Shown here: positions 36,668 through 46,460 of the stretch, one piece after another
Numbering within the stretch: position 1 is the stretch's first letter
Layout of the letters: each line of letters opens with the position of its first letter
Assembly: GCA_028141225.1 (NCBI GenBank)
Contig: JAOIPS010000005.1
Span: forward strand, 1-62,617
Source: Prochlorococcus sp. AH-736-L23
GTDB taxonomy: Bacteria > Cyanobacteriota > Cyanobacteriia > PCC-6307 > Cyanobiaceae
DNA length: 62,617 nucleotides
Direction of reading: 5' to 3'
Position numbers and translations under genes: made by a program
The notes under the pieces: generated by a model
The model's input: the letters and a program-made list of their open reading frames with translations, nothing else
What the model was told of the DNA's origin: nothing
Database searches by the model: none

Positions 36668-37030
36668 TTACCGAGGTAATTTTTTGTTTTCACTAATTTT
36701 TTTTAATTCTTCCAAATTTGAGGGGGGTGATTGAGGTTTTGTTAAGATTACGGCAGATGATTTTATCAATGTTTGACATGCAAGACGCCAATTTTCAGGT
36801 CTATTTTTGAGTTTTTCTTCTTCAACAGATGTAAGAGGGCTCAAAGAATTTTTATTCCCACCTTCAACTGAAATAAAACAAGTACTGCATTGTCCCGCAC
36901 CTCCACAATTACCCAATAAACCTTTTAATCCATAAAGCTGTAAATTCTCTTTCATTACAAGTTCCCTTAAATTTTCACCCGGAATACATTGGACCTCTAA
37001 ATCCTCACGAATAAATCTGATAGTTGCCAT
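36668..37030 (-). CDS. [2Fe-2S] ferredoxin (CX5CX2CX33C type)
   Basis: 120 residues. Cluster ligands are Cys42, Cys48, Cys51 and Cys85 in GNCGGAGQCSTCFISV and WRLACQTL. The CX5C spacing differs from plant-type photosynthetic ferredoxin (CX4C). The acidic, proline-rich C-terminal tail is extra. It is divergent from psbB (222 bp spacer). The partner is unknown; the location among PSII genes suggests a role in photosynthesis, by inference. Confidence 0.85.
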   Translation of the reverse strand: MATIRFIREDLEVQCIPGENLRELVMKENLQLYGLKGLLGNCGGAGQCSTCFISVEGGNKNSLSPLTSVEEEKLKNRPENWRLACQTLIKSSAVILTKPQSPPSNLEELKKISENKKLPR

Positions 37031-37252
37031 TTTTTTAGTTATTTTTTTTATTTTGGCGCTTTACTTTGAGAATTGTGACCAAAATATTAACAATTTTTAG
37101 CCAAAAATTCCTTCTAAACCCAGTTATGCTAGTTGATTTACCCAATTTTTGCAAGAAAATAAATTTATTTACAAAAATCCCTCAAAGACTAAAAAACCCT
37201 TACTATCGTGATGTTTAGCTGTTTTTACAGCATAGTTACTAGAAATTAACCG

Positions 37253-38776
37253 ATGGGATTGCCTTGGTATCGAGTACACACAGTAGTTATTAATGACCCA
37301 GGTCGACTACTTGCTGTGCATCTTATGCATACTGCATTATTAGCCGGCTGGGCCGGTTCAATGGCTCTTTATGAATTAGCCATTTTTGATCCTTCTGATG
37401 CTGTTCTCAATCCAATGTGGAGACAGGGGATGTACGTTATGCCTTTCATGGCAAGACTTGGTATCACAAGTAGTTGGAATGGATGGGATATTACGGGGGC
37501 TACTGGAGTTGATCCTGGATTCTGGAGTTTCGAAGGGGTTGCAGCAGCTCACATAGTATTTAGTGGTCTATTGATGCTGGCCTCCATTTGGCACTGGACC
37601 TACTGGGACTTAGATCTATGGGAAGATTCAAGAACTGGTGAGCCCGCTCTTGATTTACCAAGAATTTTCGGAATTCACCTTCTTCTAGCCGGACTAACCT
37701 GTTTTGGTTTTGGAGCTTTCCATTGCGCAAATGTGGGGATTTGGGTTTCTGACCCTTATGGCTTAACTGGTCATGTTGAACCTGTGGCTCCTTCTTGGGG
37801 AGTAGAAGGATTTAATCCTTTTAATCCAGGAGGTATTGTAGCGAATCACATTGCGGCAGGACTTATGGGCATTATTGGAGGTATTTTTCACATCACCAAT
37901 AGACCTGGAGAAAGACTTTATAGAGCCCTAAAACTTGGAAGTCTTGAAGGAGTCCTAGCTAGCGCTTTAGCCGCTGTATTATTCGTATCTTTCGTTGTTT
38001 CCGGAACAATGTGGTACGGTTCAGCAACAACCCCAATAGAGCTTTTTGGTCCTACCAGATATCAATGGGACTCAGGCTATTTCAAAACTGAAATTAATAG
38101 AAGAGTACAGGCAGCCATAGATGATGGTGCCACTAAATCAGAGGCATATGCATCAATTCCAGAAAAACTAGCCTTCTACGATTATGTTGGGAATAGTCCA
38201 GCCAAAGGAGGACTATTTAGAGTTGGCGCTCTTGTAAATGGTGATGGATTACCAACTGGTTGGCAAGGTCACATTGCCTTTCAGGACAAGGAAGGTAACG
38301 AATTAGAAGTAAGAAGAATACCTAATTTCTTTGAGAACTTCCCTGTCATTCTTGAAGACAAAGAAGGTAATGTAAGGGCAGATATTCCATTTAGGAGAGC
38401 TGAAGCAAAGTATTCATTTGAACAGACTGGTATCACTGCTACTATCTATGGAGGTGACCTAGATGGACAAACATTTACAGATCCTGCAGTAGTTAAAAGA
38501 TTAGCTAGAAAGGCTCAACTTGGAGAAGCATTCAAGTTTGATAGAGATACCTATAAATCTGACGGTGTATTCCGAAGCTCACCTAGAGCATGGTTTACAT
38601 ATGCACATTTATGTTTCGGATTGCTATTCTTGTTCGGCCACTGGTGGCATGCTTCAAGAACTCTTTACAGAAATTCCTTTGCTGGTATTGATGCTGAGAT
38701 TGGAGACCAAGTTGAATTTGGTTTATTCAAGAAACTTGGTGACGAAACCACAAGAAGAATCCCAGGAAGGGTTTAA
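37253..38776 (+). CDS. psbB: Photosystem II CP47 core antenna protein
   Basis: 507 residues with six transmembrane helices and chlorophyll-binding histidines ([42 protein letters not shown]). It carries excitation from antenna to the reaction centre. The large lumenal loop between helices 5 and 6 and the ending RRIPGRV are typical. It is co-transcribed with psbT (24 bp) and ended by the terminator at 38905-38937. The upstream 222 bp holds TTACTAT-like -10 and a GCTG/CAGC hairpin. Confidence 0.98.
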   Translation: MGLPWYRVHTVVINDPGRLLAVHLMHTALLAGWAGSMALYELAIFDPSDAVLNPMWRQGMYVMPFMARLGITSSWNGWDITGATGVDPGFWSFEGVAAAHIVFSGLLMLASIWHWTYWDLDLWEDSRTGEPALDLPRIFGIHLLLAGLTCFGFGAFHCANVGIWVSDPYGLTGHVEPVAPSWGVEGFNPFNPGGIVANHIAAGLMGIIGGIFHITNRPGERLYRALKLGSLEGVLASALAAVLFVSFVVSGTMWYGSATTPIELFGPTRYQWDSGYFKTEINRRVQAAIDDGATKSEAYASIPEKLAFYDYVGNSPAKGGLFRVGALVNGDGLPTGWQGHIAFQDKEGNELEVRRIPNFFENFPVILEDKEGNVRADIPFRRAEAKYSFEQTGITATIYGGDLDGQTFTDPAVVKRLARKAQLGEAFKFDRDTYKSDGVFRSSPRAWFTYAHLCFGLLFLFGHWWHASRTLYRNSFAGIDAEIGDQVEFGLFKKLGDETTRRIPGRV

Positions 38777-38799
38777 ACTAAACTTATTTACTTAATCTT

Positions 38800-38898
38800 A
38801 TGGAAGCTTTTGCTTACGTTCTTATTCTAACTCTCGCAGTTGTTACATTATTCTTTGCTGTCGCCTTTAGAGATCCACCTAAATTCGATAGAAAATGA
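38800..38898 (+). CDS. psbT: Photosystem II protein T
   Basis: 32 residues, [20 protein letters not shown], then [12 protein letters not shown]; one helix. It matches PsbT exactly in plan (PSII dimer stability, repair). It follows psbB by 24 bp and precedes a strong terminator. Confidence 0.97.
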   Translation: MEAFAYVLILTLAVVTLFFAVAFRDPPKFDRK

Positions 38899-38904
38899 AC
38901 TCAG

Positions 38905-38937
38905 AAAAAAAACCTCTTTAACAAGAGGTTTTTTTTT
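38905..38937 (+). terminator. Rho-independent terminator of psbB-psbT
   Basis: Stem AAAAAAAACCTCTT with AAGAGGTTTTTTTT, loop TAAC, ending in a long T run. One of the strongest terminators in the window. Confidence 0.92.
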
Positions 38938-38997
38938 ACTTTCCATATTTCAAGTATTACTCTACTATTAGAGTTAAAGCGCAGCTTATTTCACCAC

Positions 38998-39477
38998 ATG
39001 CAGTGTCCAACCTGTCAAAACACAGATAGCAGAGTTTTGGAATCAAGATCTGCGGATAGTGGTAAAAGCGTACGAAGAAGAAGAGAGTGCTTAAATTGCA
39101 GCTTTAGATTTACAACTTATGAAAGAGTGGAATCAATGCCAGTTTCAGTTATAAAGAAAGACGGTAGCAGAGAACTGTTTGATAAACAAAAATTATTTAC
39201 TGGTATATCAAGAGCTTGTGAAAAGACTAACTTCAGTAGTGAAGCAATTATTAATTTCGTAGATGGAATTGAATCACAAATAGTTCAAGACTCTAATAAA
39301 GATATTAAATCTTCACAAATCGGAGAATTAATACTTAAAAATCTTAGGAAAGAAAACGAAGTCGCCTACATAAGGTACGCCTCGGTTTACAGAAAATTTA
39401 ATGGAGTAAAAGATTTTATTTCTACTCTTGAATCTCTAAAAGGAAGTTCAAAAAACCAATTAGCTTCAATTTCATAA
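38998..39477 (+). CDS. nrdR: Transcriptional repressor NrdR
   Basis: 159 residues. The N-terminal zinc ribbon [15 protein letters not shown], then [18 protein letters not shown], is followed by an ATP-cone domain ([20 protein letters not shown]). It senses dATP/ATP and represses ribonucleotide reductase genes at NrdR boxes. Length matches. It lies 100 bp after the psbBT terminator. Confidence 0.97.
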   Translation: MQCPTCQNTDSRVLESRSADSGKSVRRRRECLNCSFRFTTYERVESMPVSVIKKDGSRELFDKQKLFTGISRACEKTNFSSEAIINFVDGIESQIVQDSNKDIKSSQIGELILKNLRKENEVAYIRYASVYRKFNGVKDFISTLESLKGSSKNQLASIS

Positions 39478-39557
39478 AATTCAGCATCCTAAAGTGTAGA
39501 ATACATATCACAAATGCTCTTTGCTATTGGTTTGCAGGCTAGTAGCATCCCTTTCTA

Positions 39558-39572
39558 ACTACCTCAGGTAGT
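39558..39572 (+). promoter_or_regulatory. Perfect hairpin ACTACCT-C-AGGTAGT upstream of rpsA
   Basis: A 7-bp stem closing around a single C, 15 bp before the S1 start codon. It covers the region where a ribosome would bind, so it may attenuate translation of S1. Inferred from position only. Confidence 0.4.
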
Positions 39573-39586
39573 CTGCGATACAAAAA

Positions 39587-40678
39587 ATGAACGAAAATTC
39601 TTCTCAAACTATTAAAGAACTTTCTGAAGATCAAGAAATTAAAAATTCATCTGAATTAGACCATGATTCAGCACCTCAAAATCAGGAAGATTTATCATTC
39701 GATAAGAGCGATATCCCTTCAGCAGATTCTTCCTCTAGCAGAACAAATATCGATTTTGATAATGCAGGATTCACGCAAGAAGAATTTGCATCACTTTTAG
39801 GTAAATATGACTATAACTTTAAGCCTGGAGATCTAGTTAAAGGTACCGTTTTTGCTCTAGAGCCTAAAGGCGCCATGATAGATATAGGGGCAAAAACAGC
39901 TGCTTTTATGCCTGTTCAGGAGGTTTCAATAAATAGAGTTGAAGGACTTAATGATGTTTTACAACCTTCAGAAAGCAGAGAATTTTTCATAATGAGTGAA
40001 GAAAATGAAGATGGCCAATTAGCCCTCTCCATTAGAAGAATTGAGTATCAGAGAGCATGGGAAAGGGTTAGACAACTCCAAAAAGAAGATGCAACCATAT
40101 ATTCTGAAGTTTTTGCAACAAATAGAGGCGGAGCTCTTGTTAGGGTGGAAGGTTTGAGAGGTTTTATTCCGGGCTCTCATATAAGTGCTCGAAAAATTAA
40201 AGATGACTTAGAAGGCGAATATTTACCTTTAAAATTTCTTGAAGTTGATGAGGAGAGAAATAGATTAGTTCTAAGTCATAGAAGAGCTTTGGTTGAGAAA
40301 AAAATGAACCGACTTGAGGTAGGAGAAGTTGTTGTTGGTTCTGTTAAAGGTATTAAACCTTATGGAGCCTTTATTGATATTGGTGGAGTTAGTGGTCTAT
40401 TGCACATTTCCGAAATTAGTCATGAACATATTGAGACTCCTCATAATGTTTTAAATGTGAATGACCAAATGAAAGTTATGATAATTGACCTTGATTCAGA
40501 AAGAGGACGGATTTCATTATCTACTAAAGCACTTGAACCTGAACCAGGCGATATGCTAACGGATCCTCAAAAAGTTTTTAGTAAAGCTGAAGAAATGGCT
40601 GCGAAATACAAACAAATGTTATTTGAACAAACTGACGATAATGAAGAAATCCCCACAGCGTCAGCTGAAACAGTGTAA
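39587..40678 (+). CDS. rpsA: 30S ribosomal protein S1 (cyanobacterial three-repeat type)
   Basis: 363 residues: an acidic Ser/Gln/Asp-rich N-terminal leader (about 1-65), then three S1/OB RNA-binding domains (about 78-150, 165-232, 250-320; FKPGDLVKGTVFALEPKGAMIDIG and VGEVVVGSVKGIKPYGAFIDIG are typical), and a charged tail. It binds mRNA on the 30S subunit. Length is that of cyanobacterial/plastid S1 (about 330-370), shorter than E. coli S1 (557). A small hairpin precedes it. Confidence 0.92.
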   Translation: MNENSSQTIKELSEDQEIKNSSELDHDSAPQNQEDLSFDKSDIPSADSSSSRTNIDFDNAGFTQEEFASLLGKYDYNFKPGDLVKGTVFALEPKGAMIDIGAKTAAFMPVQEVSINRVEGLNDVLQPSESREFFIMSEENEDGQLALSIRRIEYQRAWERVRQLQKEDATIYSEVFATNRGGALVRVEGLRGFIPGSHISARKIKDDLEGEYLPLKFLEVDEERNRLVLSHRRALVEKKMNRLEVGEVVVGSVKGIKPYGAFIDIGGVSGLLHISEISHEHIETPHNVLNVNDQMKVMIIDLDSERGRISLSTKALEPEPGDMLTDPQKVFSKAEEMAAKYKQMLFEQTDDNEEIPTASAETV

Positions 40679-40815
40679 ATTCACATATTTATTTTGTACA
40701 CGAAAATCAGAATTTAAGCCTCATAATTCTTGGATAAGTATTATTTAATTTACAATAATTGATTTGTAACGATCATCTAATTTAGGATAAATAATAATTT
40801 CAAAATTATTTTTAA

Positions 40816-42057
40816 ATGAGTGATTTCATTTTCACTTCGGAATCCGTTACTGAAGGTCATCCAGACAAAATATGTGATCAAATAAGTGACGCTGTTTTAG
40901 ATGCTTTATTGACAGAAGATCCAGAAAGCAGAGTTGCATGCGAAACTGTCGTTAATACTGGTCTTTGTTTACTTACTGGAGAAATAACTTCAAAAGCAAA
41001 AGTCGATTATATAAAACTTGTGAGAAATGTAATTAAAGAAATTGGATATGAAGGCTACAGAGCAGGTGGGTTTGACGCAAATAGTTGTGCTGTATTAGTA
41101 GCACTTGACGAACAATCACCGGATATTTCTCAAGGAGTAAACGAGGCGGATGATGTTAACGATGATTTGGAAGATAATACTGGAGCTGGTGACCAAGGCA
41201 TAATGTTTGGCTATGCATGCGATGAGACACCTGAATTAATGCCCTTACCGATTAGCTTGGCACATAGATTAGCCATTCAACTTGCCAAAGTGAGGCATGA
41301 AGAAATCCTTGATTATCTACTACCTGATGGTAAAACTCAAGTAAGTATTGATTACGAAAAAGGGTTACCAGTCTCAATTAACACGATTTTGATTTCAACT
41401 CAACATAATCCTGAGATTGATGGAATAATAAATGAAGAAGAAATTCGTCAAAGAATAAAAGAAGATTTATGGACGCATGTTGTAATTCCTGCTACTGAAG
41501 ATTTAGAAATCAAACCAAATATTAACAAGACAAGATTTCTAGTAAACCCCACTGGAAAATTTGTCGTAGGGGGGCCTCAAGGAGATGCGGGGCTAACTGG
41601 TAGAAAAATAATTGTAGATACTTATGGTGGATATGCAAGACACGGAGGAGGAGCATTTTCTGGTAAAGATCCCACAAAAGTAGATAGATCAGCAGCTTAT
41701 GCAGCACGTTATGTAGCTAAAAGCATAGTTAAGGCAAAATTGGCAAAAAAAGCAGAAGTACAATTAAGTTATGCAATTGGAGTGGCAAAACCAATTTCCA
41801 TTCTCGTGGAAACTTTTGATACAGGCGTTATTTCACAAGCTAATTTGACTGAGCTAATTAAAGAGCACTTTGATTTAAGACCCGCAGCAATAATAAAAGA
41901 ATTTAACTTAAGAAATCTTCCCAAAAAAATGGGAGGTAAATTTTTTAGAAAGACTGCTTCGTACGGACATTTTGGCAGAAGAGATCTTGAGCTACCTTGG
42001 GAAAATGTAGAAGAAAAAGCAGCCCAATTAACTGAGGCTTCTAAAATCTTTTTTTAA
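40816..42057 (+). CDS. metK: S-adenosylmethionine synthetase
   Basis: 413 residues. It makes SAM from Met and [40 protein letters not shown] and the [25 protein letters not shown] loop are the classical motifs. Length matches (about 410). No SAM riboswitch is visible in the 137 bp upstream. Followed after 14 bp by a sugar kinase. Confidence 0.98.
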   Translation: MSDFIFTSESVTEGHPDKICDQISDAVLDALLTEDPESRVACETVVNTGLCLLTGEITSKAKVDYIKLVRNVIKEIGYEGYRAGGFDANSCAVLVALDEQSPDISQGVNEADDVNDDLEDNTGAGDQGIMFGYACDETPELMPLPISLAHRLAIQLAKVRHEEILDYLLPDGKTQVSIDYEKGLPVSINTILISTQHNPEIDGIINEEEIRQRIKEDLWTHVVIPATEDLEIKPNINKTRFLVNPTGKFVVGGPQGDAGLTGRKIIVDTYGGYARHGGGAFSGKDPTKVDRSAAYAARYVAKSIVKAKLAKKAEVQLSYAIGVAKPISILVETFDTGVISQANLTELIKEHFDLRPAAIIKEFNLRNLPKKMGGKFFRKTASYGHFGRRDLELPWENVEEKAAQLTEASKIFF

Positions 42058-42071
42058 CATATTTTTTTTCT

Positions 42072-43301
42072 ATGCCTGATAAGTTTTATGGAGGGTTAGA
42101 TTTTGGAACTAGTGGTGCAAGAATATCAATAATTAATCTTCATAAGAAATTAGTATATTCAAATTCAGTCCCTTATTTATACAGCTTTAAAAATCCGAAT
42201 TCTTGGATCACTTCTTGTGAAAATCTTTTAGTTAATTTACCTATTGAGGTAAAAATTAACCTTAATAAACTGGCCATCTCGGGCACCTCAGGTACTTTAA
42301 CAGCATCAAATTTGCAAGGAGAACCGATAGGAGAAGCAATATCTTATGACCAAGCATGTAATGAAAATAAAATCCTTCTTGAATCACTAACTTCTGGAGA
42401 AGATTATCTGCGAACTCCATACAGTAGTCTTGCTAAAGCATTAAAACTAATTAATAAATATGGGACAAATATACTTTTAAGACATCAATCTGATTGGATC
42501 ACTGGTTGGTTTTTAAAAGATTGGACTCATGGAGAAGAAGGTAATAATCTAAAACTTGGTTGGGATTTAAAAAAAGAATCATGGCCAAAAAGTTATCTCG
42601 ATACTTCATGGCTAAAATGCCTACCTCAAATAATAAAAAGTGGGAAAATTATTGGACAAGTGAATTTTGATTTAGCAGAGAGACTTAATTTGAATAAGAA
42701 ATTAATATTAACCTCAGGAACCACTGACTCTAATGCAAGTGTAATAGCTGCCGGTCTAGGTAAAGAAGATGGTATCACAGTTTTAGGAACAACTATTGTA
42801 GTTAAGAAAATTATTGATAACCCGATAAAAAAACAAGGAATTACAACCCATAGAGTAAACGGCGATTGGATATGTGGAGGAGCATCAAACGCAGGATGTG
42901 GTATCTTGTCTAAGTTCTTCTCTGATTTAGAAATAAAGGAGCTCAGTCGACAAATAAATCCATCGAAAAACACTTCTTTAAATCTTTTGCCTCTTAATAG
43001 TAAAGGAGAGAGATTTCCTGTTAATGATTCTAATTTAAAACCAATACTTGGTCCAAGGCCAGTAAGCGACTCACTTTATTTACATGCATTATTCGAGGGT
43101 CTAGCCAAGATAGAATTGAAAGGATGGGAAAAGCTAGGCGAACTAACAGGTTCACTTCCAAAAAAAATTATTACTATTGGTGGAGGGTCAAAAAACCCTC
43201 AGTGGAGAAAAATAAGAGAAAAAATTATCAATATACCAATAGTTACATGTAAAAAAACTTCTTCATTTGGTACTGCCTTATTAGCGATTAACTCAAAATA
43301 A
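42072..43301 (+). CDS. FGGY carbohydrate kinase (D-ribulose kinase-like)
   Basis: 409 residues. N-terminal GGLDFGTSGARISII is the phosphate-1-like motif, and the GTTDSNASVIAAGLGKEDGITVLGTT segment belongs to the actin-like ATPase fold of FGGY kinases. The short length agrees with the cyanobacterial/plant kinases reported to act on D-ribulose. The Asp of the catalytic loop and the C-terminal GGGSKNPQWRKIREKI are present. It lies 14 bp after metK, so it is probably co-transcribed, though the link is not obvious. Confidence 0.8.
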   Translation: MPDKFYGGLDFGTSGARISIINLHKKLVYSNSVPYLYSFKNPNSWITSCENLLVNLPIEVKINLNKLAISGTSGTLTASNLQGEPIGEAISYDQACNENKILLESLTSGEDYLRTPYSSLAKALKLINKYGTNILLRHQSDWITGWFLKDWTHGEEGNNLKLGWDLKKESWPKSYLDTSWLKCLPQIIKSGKIIGQVNFDLAERLNLNKKLILTSGTTDSNASVIAAGLGKEDGITVLGTTIVVKKIIDNPIKKQGITTHRVNGDWICGGASNAGCGILSKFFSDLEIKELSRQINPSKNTSLNLLPLNSKGERFPVNDSNLKPILGPRPVSDSLYLHALFEGLAKIELKGWEKLGELTGSLPKKIITIGGGSKNPQWRKIREKIINIPIVTCKKTSSFGTALLAINSK

Positions 43302-43392
43302 AAGTTTTTTTGGATATTTGATGAAGATTTAAAATTTTTAATTAAAAGGGTTTCACAAACTACACATCTTAATTTAGAGTATATAGGTTAGA

Positions 43393-43465
43393 GCCGGGAT
43401 AGCTCAGTTGGTAGAGCAGGCGACTGAAAATCGCCGTGTCCCCAGTTCAAATCTGGGTCCTGGCA
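43393..43465 (+). tRNA. tRNA-Phe (GAA)
   Basis: 73 nt; acceptor GCCGGGA with TCCTGGC (one G-T), anticodon loop CTGAAAA (GAA) in a perfect GGCGA/TCGCC stem, T-arm CCCAG-TTCAAAT-CTGGG. CCA is not encoded. A terminator follows directly. Confidence 0.97.
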
Positions 43466-43470
43466 CCTTT

Positions 43471-43494
43471 AAATCCCCTCTATGGAGGGGTTTT
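43471..43494 (+). terminator. Rho-independent terminator after tRNA-Phe
   Basis: Stem CCCCTC (43475-43480) with GAGGGG (43485-43490), loop TATG, followed by TTTT. Confidence 0.88.
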
Positions 43495-43551
43495 ATATTT
43501 TCTATAAATGTAGAAACTTAATTTTTATTTTATTTATAGAATTTGAATTTT

Positions 43552-43959
43552 TTAGTTTTCCAATCTACAGACTTGACTAATCACACCCAAAATTAGTTTA
43601 TCTCCATTTGGATCTTGCCAATCAGCGAAGTCATTGAAATTACTATTTACTTCATCTGTAGATACATCAACGTCTCTGAATGATTTTTCAAAGCAATTTA
43701 TATCCATTGTATAAAGAATATCCTTTGTTATTTCACTTTTTGTTTTGGGAATAAATTTACTCAATATTCTTACAGACCCGTCTTCGTTCCTTTTTATACT
43801 TTGCCTGTCCCATAACTGTTCTCCATATTCACTTTTAGGGACTCCAACCCATTCATGAAGCAAAGCATCTGATTTTTTTATTGAAATACATAAAGAAACA
43901 ATAATCGAAAGGAATAAATAAATGATATTTCTAAAATGTATTGAATTGACTTTATTCAT
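43552..43959 (-). CDS. Secreted hypothetical protein (surface-adhesin E-like)
   Basis: I start at ATG 43959 (MNKVNSIHFRNIIYLFLSII), 135 residues; the frame extends three codons to a TTG. An N-terminal signal or anchor (about 10-28) is followed by a folded region containing EQLWDRQSIKRNEDGSVRILSKFIP, which resembles the YDxxSIxRxxGxVxxW pattern of small surface-adhesin E domains. Two cysteines (NCFEKSF and QVCRLEN) may pair. The function is uncertain. Confidence 0.6.
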   Translation of the reverse strand: MNKVNSIHFRNIIYLFLSIIVSLCISIKKSDALLHEWVGVPKSEYGEQLWDRQSIKRNEDGSVRILSKFIPKTKSEITKDILYTMDINCFEKSFRDVDVSTDEVNSNFNDFADWQDPNGDKLILGVISQVCRLEN

Positions 43960-44118
43960 TAGAATCAATCATGACTACTTATGGAATACAAAAATCTTTT
44001 ATTGGGGGAAATATAAGATTAAAAATTTGTAAAAATTTTTATTGATTAGTATTTCTATTATAGATAGAATCAAATATTAAATTAAGAATTTACTTCCAAT
44101 AAATTTATTAGAAAAATA

Positions 44119-44754
44119 ATGAATAAAATACAGAAATTTGTCTCAGTAGTTTTTTTCATTGCAATATTTGTTGTATTGATTTATTTAATCCAAAATTATG
44201 GGATTGAACCTCTAAGGAACAAAATAGAAAGTATGGGAATTTGGGCTCCCTTTGGAATATTCATACTTAGAGGAGTAAGTATTATTTTACCTGCCCTTCC
44301 AAGTTCAGCTTATTCTCTGCTAGCTGGTTCATTACTAGGATTTCAAAAAGGTTACATAACAATAATCTTTTCTGATATCGTTTTTTGCCAAGCTGCCTTC
44401 TTTATTGCAAGAAATTATGGTCGGGTTCCTGTACGTAATTTAGTGGGGCCTAAAGCAATGAAAAAGATTGAAAGTTTTAATCAAAACCAGTTAGAAGAAA
44501 ATTTCTTTCTTATGACAGGTCTTCTAATGACTGGCCTTTTTGATTTTCTAAGCTACGCAATTGGTATTGGAGGAACTCGCTGGAAAATATTTACTCCAGC
44601 ATTATTAATAAGTCTTCTAATCAGTGACTCTATACTTGTAGCAGTGGGAGCTGGAGTTAGCCAGGGAGCAGGATTATTTTTAGGGATTGCTCTATTGGGA
44701 ATGTTTGCTTTAGCGACTATTTCAGGATTGGCAAAAAATAAAATGCCTAAATAA
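44119..44754 (+). CDS. TVP38/TMEM64 (DedA-like) membrane protein
   Basis: 211 residues with four to five helices. The SNARE-associated-domain signature region is visible: LRGVSIILPALPSSAYSLLAGSLLGFQKGYITIIFSDIVFCQAAFFIARNYGR. This resembles the phospholipid-scrambling/transport DedA-VTT fold. It is proposed in other bacteria to move lipids or undecaprenyl phosphate across membranes. The substrate here is unknown. Confidence 0.85.
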   Translation: MNKIQKFVSVVFFIAIFVVLIYLIQNYGIEPLRNKIESMGIWAPFGIFILRGVSIILPALPSSAYSLLAGSLLGFQKGYITIIFSDIVFCQAAFFIARNYGRVPVRNLVGPKAMKKIESFNQNQLEENFFLMTGLLMTGLFDFLSYAIGIGGTRWKIFTPALLISLLISDSILVAVGAGVSQGAGLFLGIALLGMFALATISGLAKNKMPK

Positions 44755-44871
44755 CAAAACAGTTGATAAATCATTAATCAAAGAAGAAAGATATGACATT
44801 TTCGCAAACAATAACTATATAAATAATAATTCATGCAAAAATAGAAATCGATTAATTTTTAAAGTTATTAG

Positions 44872-45051
44872 ATGACTCCATTCAGACCAACTTCATATGA
44901 TCGCCCTGGAGAACAAATATCAACTACTCCTTCCGGATTAAAAGTAACTTCTGCAAAGAGATTAATGGTTGATTCAATGGTAAGAATGATACAAAAAGCA
45001 GAAAATCATTCCGTAGAAGATAAACTTGACGAAGAATCTAACAATAATTAA
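44872..45051 (+). CDS. Small hypothetical protein overlapping the CpeS-like gene (59 aa)
   Basis: ATG at 44872 gives 59 residues, [20 protein letters not shown], soluble and rather polar, ending at 45051. The following gene starts (TTG, 45026) inside its end, an overlap of 26 bp, so the two are probably coupled. No family is recognised. Confidence 0.45.
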   Translation: MTPFRPTSYDRPGEQISTTPSGLKVTSAKRLMVDSMVRMIQKAENHSVEDKLDEESNNN

Positions 45052-45574
45052 TCAATTCATTGATAAAAGTATAGGAGAGTGGAAATCTATTAGAAGTACT
45101 CACACTTTAGCTTTTCAGGAATTTGAAAACACAACTAGTAAAATATATATAAAACATATCAACAAAAAAAATAAAAAAGTCGTTGAAATTTTTAAAAATT
45201 ACAAACTAAGTTTAAACCTAGAGAGCATAGCTATTTCTATAAAATGGCAAGCTATTAGTGATTGGGATGATGATATGAGTAAGGGAGATGAAACAATTAT
45301 GATATTTTTACCCAATGATGAAAATTCAGGAATTGTTTTACGAAATAAAGGTTATACAGAATCTTTTATTTCATCATCAAATTATTTCGTTGATGAGCAA
45401 AATAATTTACATATTAAAACTTTTTACAAATCAACAGTTTCTGAAGAAAGAATTTCCTTTTTATCCACTCACATAAGATCCAGATTTTCTACTATTAGAA
45501 ATCTTGAAAATAACTCAATAATACAGACTTCCCATACTTCTGAAATAAGAAATTTAGCTAGTTTAAAAGATTAA
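45026..45574 (+). CDS. cpeS: CpcS/CpeS-type phycobilin lyase-like protein
   Basis: 182 residues. The N-terminal [27 protein letters not shown] stretch is the classic start of S-type phycobiliprotein lyases (ten-stranded lipocalin-like barrel, which attach bilin to Cys82-type sites). The start is TTG at 45026. It is convergent with the degenerate phycoerythrin beta gene (17 bp overlap), its likely substrate. Organisms with this gene pair have lost phycobilisomes, so the enzyme may serve the single remaining chain. Confidence 0.82.
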   Translation: MTKNLTIINQFIDKSIGEWKSIRSTHTLAFQEFENTTSKIYIKHINKKNKKVVEIFKNYKLSLNLESIAISIKWQAISDWDDDMSKGDETIMIFLPNDENSGIVLRNKGYTESFISSSNYFVDEQNNLHIKTFYKSTVSEERISFLSTHIRSRFSTIRNLENNSIIQTSHTSEIRNLASLKD

Positions 45575-46070
45575 TTATCCTTTCAAATTGAAACTCTGTT
45601 TCAGAAATTAAATCAGGAAGGAAGCCTTTGTTTCCCTGCATATTATTAACTGTAGAATTTAAATCAGAGATTGTTGCATCTCGCATTAATTCAATAACCC
45701 TTCTTGCATTTCTTAAAGGCACCCCAAGAGCAAGATAAGTATTTTTAAGATCCTTCAGACAACTTTTTTCTAAAACTGATTCGTCATTAGAAATTAAAAG
45801 ATAAGCAACAATCCTTAGGATTATTTCTCCATCTCTTAAACAAACGGACATTTTGTTAGTTGTATTTAAAGATATTTTTGAATTAACTGAATCTTGATTT
45901 TCACAAATCATAGCTGTAACAGCATCTGCTGCAATTGCATGCGAATTATTGGTTATTGAGTTTATTGAATCTAATCTTGAGTTTGCACTATTAATAAACT
46001 CTTTTATATTGCTTAAATCATTTAATTTAATATCAGAGGACAATAGTTGGTTATTATTTGAAACTGACAT
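45558..46070 (-). CDS. cpeB: Degenerate phycoerythrin beta chain (CpeB-like)
   Basis: 170 residues of the globin-like phycobiliprotein fold: [11 protein letters not shown], then [45 protein letters not shown]. Compared with canonical phycoerythrin beta (from memory), Cys77 matches beta-82 and Cys56 matches beta-61. The beta-50 cysteine is replaced (NNSHAIAAD) and the beta-158 region is lost. So one main chromophore site remains. No alpha subunit, rods or linkers occur in this window. Confidence 0.9.
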   Translation of the reverse strand: MSVSNNNQLLSSDIKLNDLSNIKEFINSANSRLDSINSITNNSHAIAADAVTAMICENQDSVNSKISLNTTNKMSVCLRDGEIILRIVAYLLISNDESVLEKSCLKDLKNTYLALGVPLRNARRVIELMRDATISDLNSTVNNMQGNKGFLPDLISETEFQFERIINLLN

Positions 46071-46250
46071 TTCTAAAGTAAAAAATTTAAAGTTCGAATT
46101 TTAGAATAGTACAAAGCTAGTAAAAACAATACAATTTCAAAATTAACGCAACGCTTCTTAATTAATAACTTTATTCCAATGTGATGGTTGAAATAATTCA
46201 AATAAAAAAATTTTTTTCCGCTAATATGATCATAAGTCTTTAATAAAGTT

Positions 46251-46457
46251 TTGGATCAACAAGATTTAAAAATATCAAAGAAACTTATTTCCACATATAA
46301 AAAAAGATTGGAAAAAGAAATTCTTGACCGAAGTATTAAATTAAAGATGCCTCAAAATAAATTTGAAGAAATAATTAATAATAATAATGAACTTATAAAT
46401 TTAAAAAAAGCGTTAAAAGACCTAGAAACGGAATCTGAACCTCATAGTAAAGTCTAA
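46251..46457 (+). CDS. Small charged hypothetical protein (68 aa)
   Basis: TTG start at 46251: MDQQDLKISKKLISTYKKRL. Helical, lysine- and glutamate-rich, no membrane segment. It lies 3 bp upstream of the helicase gene on the same strand, so it is probably its transcript partner. The function is unknown. Confidence 0.5.
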   Translation: MDQQDLKISKKLISTYKKRLEKEILDRSIKLKMPQNKFEEIINNNNELINLKKALKDLETESEPHSKV

Positions 46458-46460
46458 TTT

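Noticed and set aside
38520..38795. 91-aa frame over the psbB 3' end
   Set aside because: It overlaps psbB in another frame; psbB is clearly real.
40679..40815. Possible SAM riboswitch upstream of metK
   Set aside because: No conserved SAM-box stems or pseudoknot could be seen; the sequence is plain AT-rich.
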